Counted from the first letter of the stretch, positions 1 to 9,262 are shown. The stretch is DNA of 64,000 nt from Ewingella sp. CoE-038-23 (GCF_040419245.1 NZ_JAZHOH010000001.1:3534001-3598000); one strand, 5' to 3'. The notes: a model not told the origin generated them from the letters alone. Program-made: numbers and translations.

Positions 1-633
1 GAGCAGCATCGCAAACTGAAGAAAACCGAGAAAGATTCGCTGAAAGATGAAGTGCTGCACAGCCTGATGCCGCGCGCCTTCAGCCGTTTCAGCCAGACCT
101 TTATGTGGATTGATACCGTCAACGGCCTGATCATGGTTGACGCCGCCAGTGCCAAGAAAGCGGAAGATATGCTGGCCCTGCTGCGTAAGAGCCTCGGCTC
201 ACTGCCGGTGGTGCCGCTGACCATGGAAAGCCCGATTGAGCTGACGCTGACCGAGTGGGTTCGCTCAGGGGAAACCCCTGCTGGCTTCACGTTGCAAGAC
301 GAAGCCGAGCTGAAAGCCATTCTGGAAGAAGGCGGTGTAATTCGCTGTAAGAAGCAGGCTTTGGTCAGTGATGAGATTGCCACCCATATCGAAAATGGCA
401 AGCTGGTGACCAAGCTGGCTGTTGACTGGCAGGAGCGCATCGCCGTGGTGCTGGCCGACGACGGCAGCATCAAGCGCCTGAAGTTCAGCGATGTTATCCG
501 CGAGCAGAATGACGATATCGACCGCGACGACTTCGCGCAGCGTTTTGATGCCGATTTCATCCTGATGACCGGCGAACTGGCGGCGCTGATTCAGAATCTG
601 GTGGAAGCACTGGGCGGCGAAGCGCAGCGTTAA
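1..633 (+). CDS. rdgC: Recombination-associated protein RdgC (3' part)
   Basis: The frame is open from base 1, so the gene begins upstream of the window; 210 codons of the C-terminal part are visible. RdgC is a nucleoid-associated ring protein of about 303 residues that binds double-stranded DNA without strong sequence preference and restrains RecA. The visible segment ([15 protein letters not shown]..., [12 protein letters not shown], ending LGGEAQR) follows E. coli RdgC almost residue for residue as I know it. It converges on ppnP across a hairpin terminator. Confidence 0.95.
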   Translation, partial: EQHRKLKKTEKDSLKDEVLHSLMPRAFSRFSQTFMWIDTVNGLIMVDAASAKKAEDMLALLRKSLGSLPVVPLTMESPIELTLTEWVRSGETPAGFTLQDEAELKAILEEGGVIRCKKQALVSDEIATHIENGKLVTKLAVDWQERIAVVLADDGSIKRLKFSDVIREQNDDIDRDDFAQRFDADFILMTGELAALIQNLVEALGGEAQR

Positions 634-655
634 TTGTCGCGCCAGGCCCAAAAAT

Positions 656-682
656 AAAGGACGCAATTCGCGTCCTTTTTTC
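656..682. terminator. Bidirectional terminator between rdgC and ppnP
   Basis: AAAGGACGC and GCGTCCTTT form a 9-bp stem with a 5-nt loop, followed by T's on the plus strand and preceded by A's, so it can serve both convergent genes. Confidence 0.8.
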
Positions 683-706
683 TTTCTGCCGCTGGGCGGT
701 CAGAAT

Positions 707-1000
707 TTATTTATTCAGGTATTTGCACAGGTAAGCAGTAGATTCAACCACTTGTAGGTTGAACTCGCTGTGGCCTGGGACATAGAATTTTTCACCTGGC
801 TCGAAGACCTGCCAGTCAGGGGAACCCGGCATTAACACTTTCAGCGAGCCGAGCAGGACGGTCATCTCTTCAGGTTTATCGGTGCTGAAGGTGTACTCAC
901 CCTTTTCCATTACGCCGACGCTCGCAGCACAACCGGCACTGTCGCTGTCAAAACCAATCGACTTTACCTTCCCTGCAAAATACTCATTATTTTTCAACAT
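707..1000 (-). CDS. ppnP: Pyrimidine/purine nucleoside phosphorylase PpnP
   Basis: 97-residue single-domain cupin protein of the PpnP (YaiE, formerly DUF1255) family, which phosphorolyses several nucleosides to base plus ribose-1-phosphate in the cytoplasm. It begins [17 protein letters not shown] and carries GEYTFST, EEMTV and VPGHSEF stretches typical of the family. I chose the ATG at 1000 because an AAGGG ribosome site lies 7 bases upstream and the protein then matches the usual length of about 94; an in-frame ATG at 1036 would add 12 residues but has no ribosome site. It sits between rdgC and the aroL region, as in other enterobacteria. Confidence 0.92.
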   Translation of the reverse strand: MLKNNEYFAGKVKSIGFDSDSAGCAASVGVMEKGEYTFSTDKPEEMTVLLGSLKVLMPGSPDWQVFEPGEKFYVPGHSEFNLQVVESTAYLCKYLNK

Positions 1001-1201
1001 AGATTGGCCCTTCGCGATAATTTTAAGAGTCTCCATATTAGGGGCAGAAAAGCCTCGCTGTCACTGATTATTGTTGGTTTATGGCGGAGTACCGAGGCGT
1101 GCCGCAAACGCATGAAAGGGATTTGATTTCACCGGGGCGCAGTGCCATTCTGGACAGTTGTGAATCTGCCCCTTTCCGCCACCGATTGATAGGTCATCTG
1201 C

Positions 1202-2095
1202 ATGTCTTTGCCGCTGGAACTCCATCGTTTATTGCCCGCTTTTATTAGCGCGGCGCAGAGTGAGAACTTCTCGGCCGCGGCCCGCCAGTCCGGCGTAACG
1301 CCTGCCGCCATCAGCAAAAACATCCGCGTGCTGGAAGAGAAGCTTGGGCTGCGACTGTTCGCCCGCAACACCCACAGCGTGGTGCTGACGGACGAAGGCA
1401 AAGCCCTGCTGGCGGAGATCCAGCCACTGTGGCAAGCCCTCGCCTCGACCCTTGAGAATGCCACCAGCCGCGATGGCCAGCCGTCGGGCAGCGTGCGGGT
1501 TAGCGTGATCCCAGGATTTGGCCAGTTGATGCTAATGCCGCTGCTGCCGGAATTTCTCAAACGCTTTCCACAAATCAATCTTGACCTCTCTTTGGAGGCA
1601 CGCGTGGTGAATTTGGTGGCAGAGGGCTTTGACGTGGGAATTGGCAATCGCGTCGATCCGGATAGCCGCCTGATAGCCCGCCAGCTCAGTCCGATGCGCA
1701 ATATTCTGGCTGCCTCGCCGGGCTATTTGCGGCAGTTTGGTACGCCTTCTGCGCCGAGTGATTTGGCTCATCATCAATGCCTACTGCATCGCAATCCGGG
1801 GAACAATCAGATAGTGAAGTGGCCGCTGGCCGAGCCTTTCCAGACCAGTGAGCTACAGGGAAGGATTATCGCCTCGCGGCCGGACTTGCTGATTAATGCC
1901 GCGCTGGCCGATCTTGGCATTGTCTGCCTGGCAGACTGGTATGTGAACCCGCATGTGCAAAGCGGCGATCTGGTGCCAGTGTTGGAAAGACATTGGCAGC
2001 CAGGCGTGCCGCTGTGGCTCTATTACAGCTCTGCGGATTTACCGCCGAGAGTGCGAGTGTGGGTGGAGTTTGTGCTGGAACACTTTCGCGGCTGA
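1202..2095 (+). CDS. LysR-family transcriptional regulator
   Basis: 297 residues. The N-terminal winged helix-turn-helix (about 5-65, containing FSAAARQSGVTPAAISKNIRVLEEKLG) is a classic LysR DNA-binding domain, followed by a type-2 periplasmic-binding-protein-like effector domain (about 92-295). The best-resembling subgroup is the one that regulates small oxidoreductase or efflux genes, but no target is evident: the divergent gene is ppnP and the downstream convergent gene is AroM-like. The effector is unknown. Confidence 0.88.
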   Translation: MSLPLELHRLLPAFISAAQSENFSAAARQSGVTPAAISKNIRVLEEKLGLRLFARNTHSVVLTDEGKALLAEIQPLWQALASTLENATSRDGQPSGSVRVSVIPGFGQLMLMPLLPEFLKRFPQINLDLSLEARVVNLVAEGFDVGIGNRVDPDSRLIARQLSPMRNILAASPGYLRQFGTPSAPSDLAHHQCLLHRNPGNNQIVKWPLAEPFQTSELQGRIIASRPDLLINAALADLGIVCLADWYVNPHVQSGDLVPVLERHWQPGVPLWLYYSSADLPPRVRVWVEFVLEHFRG

Positions 2096-2114
2096 CCCAC
2101 TGAAATTCACGCAT

Positions 2115-2142
2115 AAAAAAGGCCTGTTAAACAGGCCTTTTT
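2115..2142. terminator. Bidirectional terminator between the lysR-type and aroM-type genes
   Basis: A 12-bp perfect stem (AAAAAGGCCTGT / ACAGGCCTTTTT) with a TAA loop lies between two convergent genes, with A's on one side and T's on the other. Confidence 0.85.
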
Positions 2143-2163
2143 CGTATTCAGATTGGGTGTAAC

Positions 2164-2841
2164 TCAGACGATAAGCTCGGCGGCCAATTTGGCAACCAGC
2201 ACGTTTGACAGCAGAACCGGGATGCCCAGCTTACTTTGCAACAAGTCACCATGATGACGGTGATAGCCAATGCAATCCAGCACCACCACCTGCGCGCCCT
2301 GCTCTTCAAGGGCCAGCGCGGCTTCGGTCAGCTTGGCTTCATCAGCCAGATAAGGGCTGGCGACGGCGAAACAGGGCTTTTTCGACAGCTTACGCCACTT
2401 GTTGGCCTGCTCCTCAATCTGCTCTTCCACTGGCACCACAATGCCCACCTGATGCGTCCCAACAATCGCGCCCACCAGCGGCGGAATAATCCGGTCCGGC
2501 TCAAGCAGCATCGCGGTTTTGGCCTTCAGGCCATGAAACTCGCCGGTGCAAAGCAGCAAAATGGTTTCGCAGCCCAGCTCTTCCAGCCAGTCCACTTTTT
2601 CCTGCAAGGCGCGCTCGACGTGCCACGAGCCGAGAGTGACCTGCGTGCCGTCTAACAGGCGCGAAACCAGCAGCGGCTCACCCTGTTCGGGCGCGAAGCG
2701 CTGCTCGATTTGTTCCGGAGTCAGCCCGTCGAGCAGGCCGACGTGGGTCACGGCATCTTCAGGAAGGTATTCCATCAACAGCGGCATGATGTCGCTACGT
2801 GGTGCCTGACCGATAGTCAGAGTCGCAAAGGAAGTCATCAT
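2164..2841 (-). CDS. AroM family protein
   Basis: 225 residues with the AroM-family start (TIGQAPRSD near residue 9). The biochemical function of AroM is not established. Two cysteines sit in conserved-looking positions, C98 in LLLCTGEF and C190 in VVLDCIGYH, one per half of the protein. That spacing resembles the catalytic cysteine pair of Asp/Glu/hydantoin racemases; this is inference from pattern only. The gene is not near aroL here but is the last of a minus-strand set, 5 bases after a DUF1177 gene and downstream of an OPT transporter and an IclR regulator, so its role is probably tied to that transporter's substrate. Confidence 0.85.
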   Translation of the reverse strand: MMTSFATLTIGQAPRSDIMPLLMEYLPEDAVTHVGLLDGLTPEQIEQRFAPEQGEPLLVSRLLDGTQVTLGSWHVERALQEKVDWLEELGCETILLLCTGEFHGLKAKTAMLLEPDRIIPPLVGAIVGTHQVGIVVPVEEQIEEQANKWRKLSKKPCFAVASPYLADEAKLTEAALALEEQGAQVVVLDCIGYHRHHGDLLQSKLGIPVLLSNVLVAKLAAELIV

Positions 2842-2846
2842 AATGC

Positions 2847-3776
2847 TTAATTCCGGCTTTGCAGGTGGCGCAAGCTTCCGTACAGCGACAACAACAGTTG
2901 ATATTCGTCGGCATCAAAGAACTGACAGGTGCCACGACCAAACTCTTTAGCGACTTCAACGGCAAATTTCGCCGTCAGTGCAATATCGACTTCATGGCTT
3001 GCGCCCGTCCCACAGCCCGGAACCACTGATTCAGCCGTAATTGCCACGCCCACCACCGGCACGTCGGTCGCCGTTGAAGGTTGCAGAATGCTGTTCAGGT
3101 GGTGCACACCATTGCCATAAGGCGTGATGTCCTGAGTGGTGATTGGGAAAGTCACCGCCGGTTTGCCGCTGGTCATTTCCATAATGCGCAGTAAATCTTC
3201 GGATACGCGCAAAATATAACCTTCTTTAACCGTTGGCGAAATCGCAAAACCTTTATGGTTTATGATTCGGTTACCTTTGGTGGTATCGATGGACAAAATC
3301 GCGTCCACGCCCGCTACCACTTCGTTGTCATTCATGGTGACGTCGTCGATTGGCGAGTCCATGAAATCCACCGGATCATGAGGTCGAGTCGGCGCATTCG
3401 GGCAGATATGGGTGGTGACGATAACGTCACCGGCCAGCACATCGCCTTTACGCTGCATCTCAGCGAGCTTGAGAGCCGCGCTGATAGCCGCGATTGCGCC
3501 ATCGGCGTCAGACACCACGCCAATGCGCGTCGGACGCGCACCTATGCCGCCTAAGCGACCAATAATCCCAAGCGTTGGCGCACTGCCGCCGCTGATTTTA
3601 CCGTCGCTGCCCGGCAGCGTGATTTTAACAAAATCAGTGCCGCCTTTCGGGCCATCCGCGCGGTGCGTAGTGGCCGTTACGCCAGAATATCCAGCGAACA
3701 AATCCACCACGTCCTGACCACTGACGTACGCGTTATCGATCAGTTCGAACACCGTTAATGTTTGTTGCAAACTCAT
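2847..3776 (-). CDS. DUF1177 domain protein
   Basis: 309 residues recognisable as the DUF1177 family. Motifs include TTHICPNAPTRPHDPVDFMD (about 121-140), DTTKGNRIINHKGFAISPT and VPGCGTGASHEVDIALTAK (about 253-271). The density of His, Asp and Cys in these blocks suggests a metal-dependent or hydrolase-like enzyme, but no reaction is known to me. The start is ATG at 3776. It lies 5 bases upstream of the AroM-like gene, so the two are almost certainly co-transcribed, and 211 bases downstream of the OPT transporter on the same strand. Confidence 0.85.
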   Translation of the reverse strand: MSLQQTLTVFELIDNAYVSGQDVVDLFAGYSGVTATTHRADGPKGGTDFVKITLPGSDGKISGGSAPTLGIIGRLGGIGARPTRIGVVSDADGAIAAISAALKLAEMQRKGDVLAGDVIVTTHICPNAPTRPHDPVDFMDSPIDDVTMNDNEVVAGVDAILSIDTTKGNRIINHKGFAISPTVKEGYILRVSEDLLRIMEMTSGKPAVTFPITTQDITPYGNGVHHLNSILQPSTATDVPVVGVAITAESVVPGCGTGASHEVDIALTAKFAVEVAKEFGRGTCQFFDADEYQLLLSLYGSLRHLQSRN

Positions 3777-3987
3777 GGTGCTTTCCTCTTAATACTTCGC
3801 GACAGACGCTACGAGAGCGCACATGCCAAAACTGCCGCGATAGCCGTTCATTTCTTTTCACTATTGAATGAAAGAATGAATCAGTCTGTTTTTTACGTTT
3901 GGCTTCGTGAGCCCTGGTGTTGGTGCAGTATTCTCGTCGTCTCTCGAGCCAGCCGGTACCCTGGCCGAACTCGAAAGGGTTGGAGTA

Positions 3988-5568
3988 TTATTTAGCCTTG
4001 GAGCTGAAAATCGAGTTAAAGAAGCTGTACAGTGCGTCACCGGCAATAAAGCCTGCCGCCAGAATCTCCATCGGCGTGCGGCCCTTCTCACCCCAAATAC
4101 GGATGATGATGATACGCAGCACGATACCGGTGATAACCGCCCATCCAGCCATAACGCTGTTAATCAGCAAACCGGTCGCCAGCAGAACACCGAGCTGGCG
4201 CTTAGGCCCGCCGATAAGCTGAATTAACGCGCCCGGAATGGCCCAAATCATTAAGCTGTATGCAATGCCCGGCTGTGCACCTGCCTGAATCGTCTTGGCG
4301 TAGACGCGGGCTACCGGCGGAACCAAATCCTGCGCGAAGTAGCCGATGTGGGCGTACCAGACCACCGGAATAGCAATCACAAAAGCAATCAGTGCGGCGA
4401 ACAACTGGATACGACGCCCCAGCAGTTCAGCCTGTAAATCTTTGCCATAGCCGCGCAGGATAAATCCGGCTTTCAGGTCAAAGCCCATGTCGGCGAAGGC
4501 AGGGCCAGTCGCGGCGGTAAAGCCGGTCAGCACGCAGAGCGCCAGCGGCGGGAAGCCAATCAAGATACCGACAATCAGGGTGATCAGCGCCACGGCAAAG
4601 GCCGGGAACCAGCCCGAGTGCATGGCGGCAATGCCGACAATCAACTCATGGAAGAAAGCGGCAAAAGCGGCGTAGACGATGAACGCAATCAGCATGCCGA
4701 TCGACATTTCGCTGTACAGACCGCCCGCCAGCGCCAGCAACGCGGCAATGGCAATATAACCAAAGGCGCCCAGACCCAGTGCTTTACGCACCTCTGTAGC
4801 GGGCTGAGTGAAGCTGGCTTTGGCTTCGGCATTTTTCGCCCGCACCACCTGCACCACTTGAATCAATGACACCAGCCCCGCGCCTACCATCATGCCGTGT
4901 GGGATGTACATCGCGTTGAGATCCATGCCCGCCAATGGCTGCGCATAAGCGCGGATCAGCAGGCCGATGCCAAACATGCTCAAGGCCCAGATATTGCCGA
5001 TAAACGCTGTACCAAAGGCGGCCATCGGGATCTTCAGCATCGCGCCGCCAAGGCCAACTATAACCCCAGCAACCAGCAGCCAGGCTTGACGCCCGCCTTT
5101 GTCACCCGCCTTGATAGCTTCTGCGGCGGCGACGCCCGGCGGCCATGCGTTGCTGGCCGGAAACACCTTGGTGTCGAACAACCGGTAAAGCAGGTAGGCG
5201 TCCAGCAACATGGCTACGGACACCCCGATAAACATCGGTAAAATAAGCTGCGGCTGCCCCATAACGTAAGGGATAGCAATGGGCATCAGCAGGCTGTTCG
5301 CCGCACCAAAGGTGGCGGAAGAGATCACCGTCTGCGCTAAGTTTTGTGTGTGAATAGAACGATAACGTTGAAAGGCCTGCATAGGAATGCGCGCCAACAG
5401 CATGGCAAATAACGCGCCGATAATCGACGTGTTAGGCGTCACGCCCAACGTCGTTATCAACTGCACGCCGATGATGGCTCCCAATAAAGAGAGCAATACC
5501 ATCACAATTAATGTGCCAACATCCCCGAGTGGATTCTGCTTATTATTTTGAAGCTCATGTTGTGCCAT
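3988..5568 (-). CDS. OPT-superfamily oligopeptide transporter
   Basis: 526 residues, strongly hydrophobic throughout with about 12-14 predicted membrane segments (for example GTLIVMVLLSLLGAIIGVQLI near the start and ALITLIVGILIGFPPLALCVLTGF in the second half). The layout matches OPT/YSL-type secondary transporters of peptides or modified amino acids, in a shorter bacterial form. The ATG at 5568 has an AGGGG ribosome site. It is flanked by DUF1177 and AroM genes downstream and an IclR regulator upstream on the same strand. The likely job is import of a peptide-like compound processed by the neighbours; the substrate is not readable from sequence. Confidence 0.85.
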   Translation of the reverse strand: MAQHELQNNKQNPLGDVGTLIVMVLLSLLGAIIGVQLITTLGVTPNTSIIGALFAMLLARIPMQAFQRYRSIHTQNLAQTVISSATFGAANSLLMPIAIPYVMGQPQLILPMFIGVSVAMLLDAYLLYRLFDTKVFPASNAWPPGVAAAEAIKAGDKGGRQAWLLVAGVIVGLGGAMLKIPMAAFGTAFIGNIWALSMFGIGLLIRAYAQPLAGMDLNAMYIPHGMMVGAGLVSLIQVVQVVRAKNAEAKASFTQPATEVRKALGLGAFGYIAIAALLALAGGLYSEMSIGMLIAFIVYAAFAAFFHELIVGIAAMHSGWFPAFAVALITLIVGILIGFPPLALCVLTGFTAATGPAFADMGFDLKAGFILRGYGKDLQAELLGRRIQLFAALIAFVIAIPVVWYAHIGYFAQDLVPPVARVYAKTIQAGAQPGIAYSLMIWAIPGALIQLIGGPKRQLGVLLATGLLINSVMAGWAVITGIVLRIIIIRIWGEKGRTPMEILAAGFIAGDALYSFFNSIFSSKAK

Positions 5569-5661
5569 AACTGCCCCTGAGATTGGTGCAAATAAACGCG
5601 TTATTTTCGCTATTAAGATCCACAGTGCTTAATTGGCAAAAAGTCGCGGTGAGGTATCAGT

Positions 5662-6426
5662 CTATTGCCAATACTCATCACCCAATTTTTCAGCTAATTG
5701 CTGAGTGACGGCCAGCAGCCCCTCTTTGATCCCGGCGGGAATATCCTGACCTTCTTGTGGCGAAGGAAACGATAAACACAGTCCCACCATCTCATTGCGG
5801 TGCTTATTGCTAATACTGGTGGCTAATGTACTGATGCCTTGCAGAGTTTCGTTGCAGGCATGAGACACGCCGTTTTCCCGTATCTCCGCAAGGCGAGCTA
5901 ATAATGCCTCTAAAGTTTGCGGAGAATTGATCGAATTAACACGATAATCCGTGCCAAATCGTTGAATGACATCATCAATACTGTGGCGCGCCAAAATTGC
6001 GCGACCAATGGCAGTTTCATGAGCTGGCAGTAAACTCCCCGCCGGTGTCACCACTTGTAAATAGGTTCTGCCGGGGAACATGCGCATGACCATAATGTCG
6101 CGCCCCGACAGCATCGAAATATAGCCCGTACACTGCGTCAACTGGCCAAGCTGCGCCATATAAGGCGAAGCGGCATCGACCAAAGGCGCCGATAAATAGT
6201 GGCTGGCCACCGACAGCAGTAACTTGCCAATGCGATATAAACGGCTATCCGGATCGCGTTCTAACAATCCCTGCCCTTCCATCGTCATTAATAAGCGCGA
6301 TGCCGTGCTTTTCGGCAACTTCAGGTGCTCGACCACGTCACTGAACGACAGGCCGGGATGGCCCTGTCGGCTTCCTTGTTGGGAGAATAATTTTAATACC
6401 GCAGAAGCGTTTTCTAATGTGGTCAT
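5662..6426 (-). CDS. IclR-family transcriptional regulator
   Basis: 254 residues. An N-terminal winged helix-turn-helix (about 1-65; FSDVVEHLKLPKSTASRLLMTMEGQGLL) is followed by the IclR effector-binding domain (about 80-250; note PAHETAIGRAILA). It is the first gene of the minus-strand run that continues into the OPT transporter 93 bases downstream. Immediately upstream of its ATG is a near-perfect GGAAC/GTTCC palindrome, the operator style common for IclR proteins, so autoregulation and control of the transporter cluster are likely. Confidence 0.9.
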   Translation of the reverse strand: MTTLENASAVLKLFSQQGSRQGHPGLSFSDVVEHLKLPKSTASRLLMTMEGQGLLERDPDSRLYRIGKLLLSVASHYLSAPLVDAASPYMAQLGQLTQCTGYISMLSGRDIMVMRMFPGRTYLQVVTPAGSLLPAHETAIGRAILARHSIDDVIQRFGTDYRVNSINSPQTLEALLARLAEIRENGVSHACNETLQGISTLATSISNKHRNEMVGLCLSFPSPQEGQDIPAGIKEGLLAVTQQLAEKLGDEYWQ

Positions 6427-6433
6427 GCTTATA

Positions 6434-6458
6434 GTTCCGATATGTGGAACCTAGTTCC
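6434..6458. promoter_or_regulatory. Candidate IclR-type operator
   Basis: GTTCC-N7-GGAAC runs directly into GGAAC-CTA-GTTCC, a perfect 13-bp palindrome at 6446-6458, starting 8 bases upstream of the IclR-family start codon. Spaced GGAAC/GTTCC half sites are the form seen for many IclR regulators. The assignment is inference from position and symmetry. Confidence 0.55.
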
Positions 6459-6658
6459 TATAAGATTGAGTAAAAATTAAATCCGATAAGGAACAGGGTC
6501 AAGATGTTTCTTTTTTGTAAGTTAAATAAGGATGATTAAATATGCTTCACAGGGGGTAGGGAGAAGCCTTTTCAGACGATTCAACACGGCTTTCCAGAAT
6601 AATAAGCCGCATTGAATTTCATTGTCAGAATATTGCATCAATTATGACCAGGGCGGCT

Positions 6659-6850
6659 TTAACTGATGTCTTCATCTTCATAGCGACGTTTGGAGTCCAA
6701 AGCTTCGCTTTCGGTTTCATGTTCACTGATCAAGGTATTGGGTTTCGGATGGTCGGCGCGCAGTTCATACCATGTTTCGGTTTTGCCCGATTCGCCTTTT
6801 TCAACCGGCACAATGTAAGCTTTACGTGGATAGGGAGGCTGACTCGGCAT
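6659..6850 (-). CDS. yaiA: YaiA family protein
   Basis: 63 residues beginning [20 protein letters not shown] and containing [12 protein letters not shown] and LISEH, which matches E. coli YaiA closely. The ATG at 6850 follows an AAGGAG ribosome site; an in-frame extension upstream to 6907 lacks one. The function is unknown. It lies downstream of aroL on the same strand, the conserved arrangement, but a terminator separates them here. Confidence 0.9.
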   Translation of the reverse strand: MPSQPPYPRKAYIVPVEKGESGKTETWYELRADHPKPNTLISEHETESEALDSKRRYEDEDIS

Positions 6851-6956
6851 AAAAACTCCTTGGACTTGAGTGAATGCATTAACGTGCAGTCTGTTAAGTA
6901 TAGACACTCAACTGCGCGAGCTACGAAAGCCGGAGTCAGAAGCCTCTGAAAAGCAA

Positions 6957-6985
6957 AACGGGCCAGCAGGCCCGTTAACTATTAA
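6957..6985 (-). terminator. aroL terminator
   Basis: AACGGGCC-tgct-GGCCCGTT hairpin read on the minus strand, followed by a T-rich tract (ttttgctttt) and placed just after the aroL stop codon. Confidence 0.75.
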
Positions 6986-7004
6986 TGACTGAAAAAGCCA
7001 GAGA

Positions 7005-7529
7005 CTAGCGCGCCACCGGCGCGGCCAGCGCATCCAAAATAGCGTCGACAATGCTGGCAGGATCTCGAGTGCCATCAATCACAATATGCGCGGCTTCCTG
7101 ATACAGATTTTCGCGCTCATTCAGCACTTCTAACATCTCTTCAGTGATAGGTTTGCCGGTCAGCGTAGGACGCTGGTCTTCCAGAGGTGACTCTTCAAGA
7201 CGCTGCGCCAACGTCGCTGCCGGAGAGCGCAGATAAATAACGGTGCCGGTACGGCGCATAAAGGCGCGGTTTTCCGCCGCCAACACTATCCCACCGCCTG
7301 TCGCGACCACGGTCTGGGGGGCGCTGGTGCTTTCAAGCGCCTGAGTTTCGCGACGGCGAAAACCCTCCCAGCCTTCGCGCTCAACAATCTCAGCCACGCT
7401 GAGGTTTGAGGTTTGCAGCAGATAGCTATCGGTATCGACGAATTTAAAGCCCAACGCCTGCGCCAGCGCGCTGCCTACCGTGGTTTTACCTGCGCCGCGT
7501 GCGCCTATCATGAAAATGGGTTGAGTCAT
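7005..7529 (-). CDS. aroL: Shikimate kinase II
   Basis: 174 residues. AroL phosphorylates shikimate with ATP to shikimate-3-phosphate, the fifth step of the chorismate pathway. A Walker A loop GARGAGKTT occupies residues 8-16, the shikimate-binding DTDSY follows at about 32-36, VATGGGIV at about 76-83, and the RPTLTG adenine/lid region later. Length is that of the E. coli enzyme. A sequence fitting the trp operator lies upstream, consistent with the known TrpR/TyrR control of aroL in E. coli. Confidence 0.95.
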   Translation of the reverse strand: MTQPIFMIGARGAGKTTVGSALAQALGFKFVDTDSYLLQTSNLSVAEIVEREGWEGFRRRETQALESTSAPQTVVATGGGIVLAAENRAFMRRTGTVIYLRSPAATLAQRLEESPLEDQRPTLTGKPITEEMLEVLNERENLYQEAAHIVIDGTRDPASIVDAILDALAAPVAR

Positions 7530-7606
7530 TACTGCTGTCCTTTAAGCCCCGGAGCTTCTTTCATCCAAAAGATGAATATTCTGATGAGTGTCGAAACCGT
7601 CAAATT

Positions 7607-7624
7607 GTACTCGCGAGATAGTAC
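7607..7624. promoter_or_regulatory. Candidate trp operator (TrpR site) upstream of aroL
   Basis: An 18-bp symmetric element GTACT...AGTAC has the same ends and exact length as the trp operator consensus GTACTAGTTAACTAGTAC, with a diverged centre. It lies about 78 bases upstream of aroL, whose E. coli counterpart is TrpR-regulated. I see no convincing TYR box. Confidence 0.5.
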
Positions 7625-7805
7625 AACAAAAAAGCCTCATCAACAGGTTTTTATCACCCGTTAGTGAAGCTTCTAAGATGTGCGGTCTGTTGAATAGCCC
7701 GACTGCTGGCGTTCATCGCCTGTGCAGTGGGCATGATACTCATAAATACTGATGGCGCAATATTTGCGAAGAGCAACCCTATTGCCTAGGGCTGATCCCC
7801 CCGTT

Positions 7806-8384
7806 TTATCGTGGCTTACACACGTAAACCAGCGCGGGCGGGAAATTTTTCACTACGCGGATCTTCTGCCAGGTAAAGTAGCGAGAGAGCATTTTTTCGG
7901 ATAAATGACTGTATTGAAACTGCACCATCACACCGTCATTGGCTTTCAGACGCTGCTGGGCCTGCTGCAAAATCTTCATGCTGATGCGCGTGGGCATTGA
8001 TAAGAGTGGAAGGCAGGAGAAGATGGCGTCGAAATCCCCCTCCAGAAACTCCGCCGAATGCGCCATCACCTGCAAGCGCGGATCGTCAATCAGGTTAAGC
8101 TTATGCACAAAGCTTGGCTGGATCTCAAACGCCTGAAGATGGGCATCGGCCCGCATGTTGCTCAGAATACGCTTGGTCAACACGCCGTCCGCCGAGCCAA
8201 GCTCAGCAATCTTAAGGGACTTGGCCCAGTCAATTTGGCTGAGCATTGAGCGACACAACCACGGCGACGACGGCATGAGTGTCCCCATCGTTCGTGGCGA
8301 AGAGATAAAATTCTGTAGATAGAAAAATTGATTCTGCAGCGATACCCGGGTGTTTCTGATCGTCAGTTTTGTCGCATTTAGCAT
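7806..8384 (-). CDS. Class I SAM-dependent methyltransferase, PmtA-like
   Basis: 192 residues. The N-terminal stretch FYLQNFISSPRTMGTLMPSSPWLCRSML and the SAM-binding loop IAELGSADGVLTKRIL (about 59-74) are typical of the phospholipid N-methyltransferase-like group (COG3963), which also resembles rRNA dimethyladenosine transferases. The closing segment FPPALVYVCKP fits too. The substrate is not known; enteric bacteria generally do not make phosphatidylcholine, so the family name should not be taken as function. It is monocistronic. Confidence 0.75.
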   Translation of the reverse strand: MLNATKLTIRNTRVSLQNQFFYLQNFISSPRTMGTLMPSSPWLCRSMLSQIDWAKSLKIAELGSADGVLTKRILSNMRADAHLQAFEIQPSFVHKLNLIDDPRLQVMAHSAEFLEGDFDAIFSCLPLLSMPTRISMKILQQAQQRLKANDGVMVQFQYSHLSEKMLSRYFTWQKIRVVKNFPPALVYVCKPR

Positions 8385-8585
8385 GTTTTATAACCCCTGG
8401 GAAAGTAGACCGCTATCAGATAGAAAAATTCTTAAGAATTAATTAATTCCTGCATTTATTTTTCAAATTTGACGGGGTTTATAAAGCGGAATAAGAATAT
8501 TCTCTTTTAAGCCGAGCTTTGGCTTATTCCTTTTTATTACTTTGTAAGAAAGATTAATAAAATAAACAGAAGGACATATAAAATA

Positions 8586-8617
8586 AAAAAGCCGACTACT
8601 TACACAGTCGGCTTTTT
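8586..8617. terminator. Terminator downstream of the BhsA-like gene
   Basis: AAAAAGCCGACT / AGTCGGCTTTTT form a 12-bp stem with an 8-nt loop, with T's available on both strands. Confidence 0.85.
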
Positions 8618-8675
8618 GAAGTTGTTTATCGGTTTGATATCACCAGATGGTCTGGCACTTTCTTCTCGCTAAAGC

Positions 8676-8951
8676 TTAGCGATAAAGCTCTACGCTTGCG
8701 CGTTCAAGGCTGGAGTCGCCTGGGGTGCTGACCCCGATAACGCGGTAGTGGCTCGCGCCTTTGTCGGCAGCTTCGGCTTTCAATTGATCTTTAATACTGC
8801 CAGGTGCCCCGCTCATTTGGCTGACAGAAACTACGCCTAATGATTGGTAATTACCGCTATCAGCCTGCGCTGAAGTTATTTGCGTCGCTGCCAGAGCAGA
8901 GAAAGAAGCGGTAGTGATAATGGCTGCTGCAATAATAGGTAAGATTTTCAT
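8676..8951 (-). CDS. DUF1471 (YhcN/BhsA/McbA family) periplasmic protein
   Basis: 91 residues with a cleavable signal peptide (MKILPIIAAAIITTASFSALA, cut after ALA) and a single DUF1471 domain: GVVSVSQMSGAPGSIKDQL, ADKGASHYRVIGVS, and a basic/Tyr C-terminus ELYR. Members are small secreted stress proteins linked to envelope, copper or acid responses and biofilm in E. coli. The ATG at 8951 was preferred over a GTG three codons upstream because it gives a clean signal peptide and an AAGG site 9 bases away. The exact stimulus is unknown. Confidence 0.85.
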   Translation of the reverse strand: MKILPIIAAAIITTASFSALAATQITSAQADSGNYQSLGVVSVSQMSGAPGSIKDQLKAEAADKGASHYRVIGVSTPGDSSLERASVELYR

Positions 8952-8960
8952 GATGCACAC

Positions 8961-9262
8961 CTTTGCTGTTTGCTGTTCTAAATTCGGTTAATTAATTTTT
9001 GCGGATGTTTTCCGTTGAATTAATTATCCGCCAGCCAATGCAAGATGACGTAATGCGCCGTAAAGATGCTTAATCTTTGTGACGAAAATGAGGAGAGAAT
9101 GAAAGCGAAAATTTCAGTGTCAGGAAGCTGCAGGCAATTAAGGATTTTTGATGGAGTTTGATGACGGATATTTACAGCTCGAGAAGCAGATTCGCACAAA
9201 TCGACGCCCGATGGCAATCGCTGTTATGATTCTTTTTACTTATTTGAGAAGGGAGTTCGTAT
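8961..9262. other. Intergenic region between the BhsA-like gene and yedI
   Basis: About 300 bases that must hold the promoters of two divergent genes. A 65-codon minus-strand frame (9020-9217) has no ribosome site and looks accidental. A GAGAAGGGAG site precedes the yedI ATG. I see no repeats or RNA structure I can name. Confidence 0.5.

Noticed and set aside
7540..7606. TYR boxes at aroL
   Set aside because: Only a weak partial match to TGTAAA-N6-TTTACA was seen, below what I would call.
9020..9217. 65-codon minus-strand frame between the BhsA-like gene and yedI
   Set aside because: No ribosome site, no recognisable domain, and it occupies the divergent promoter region.
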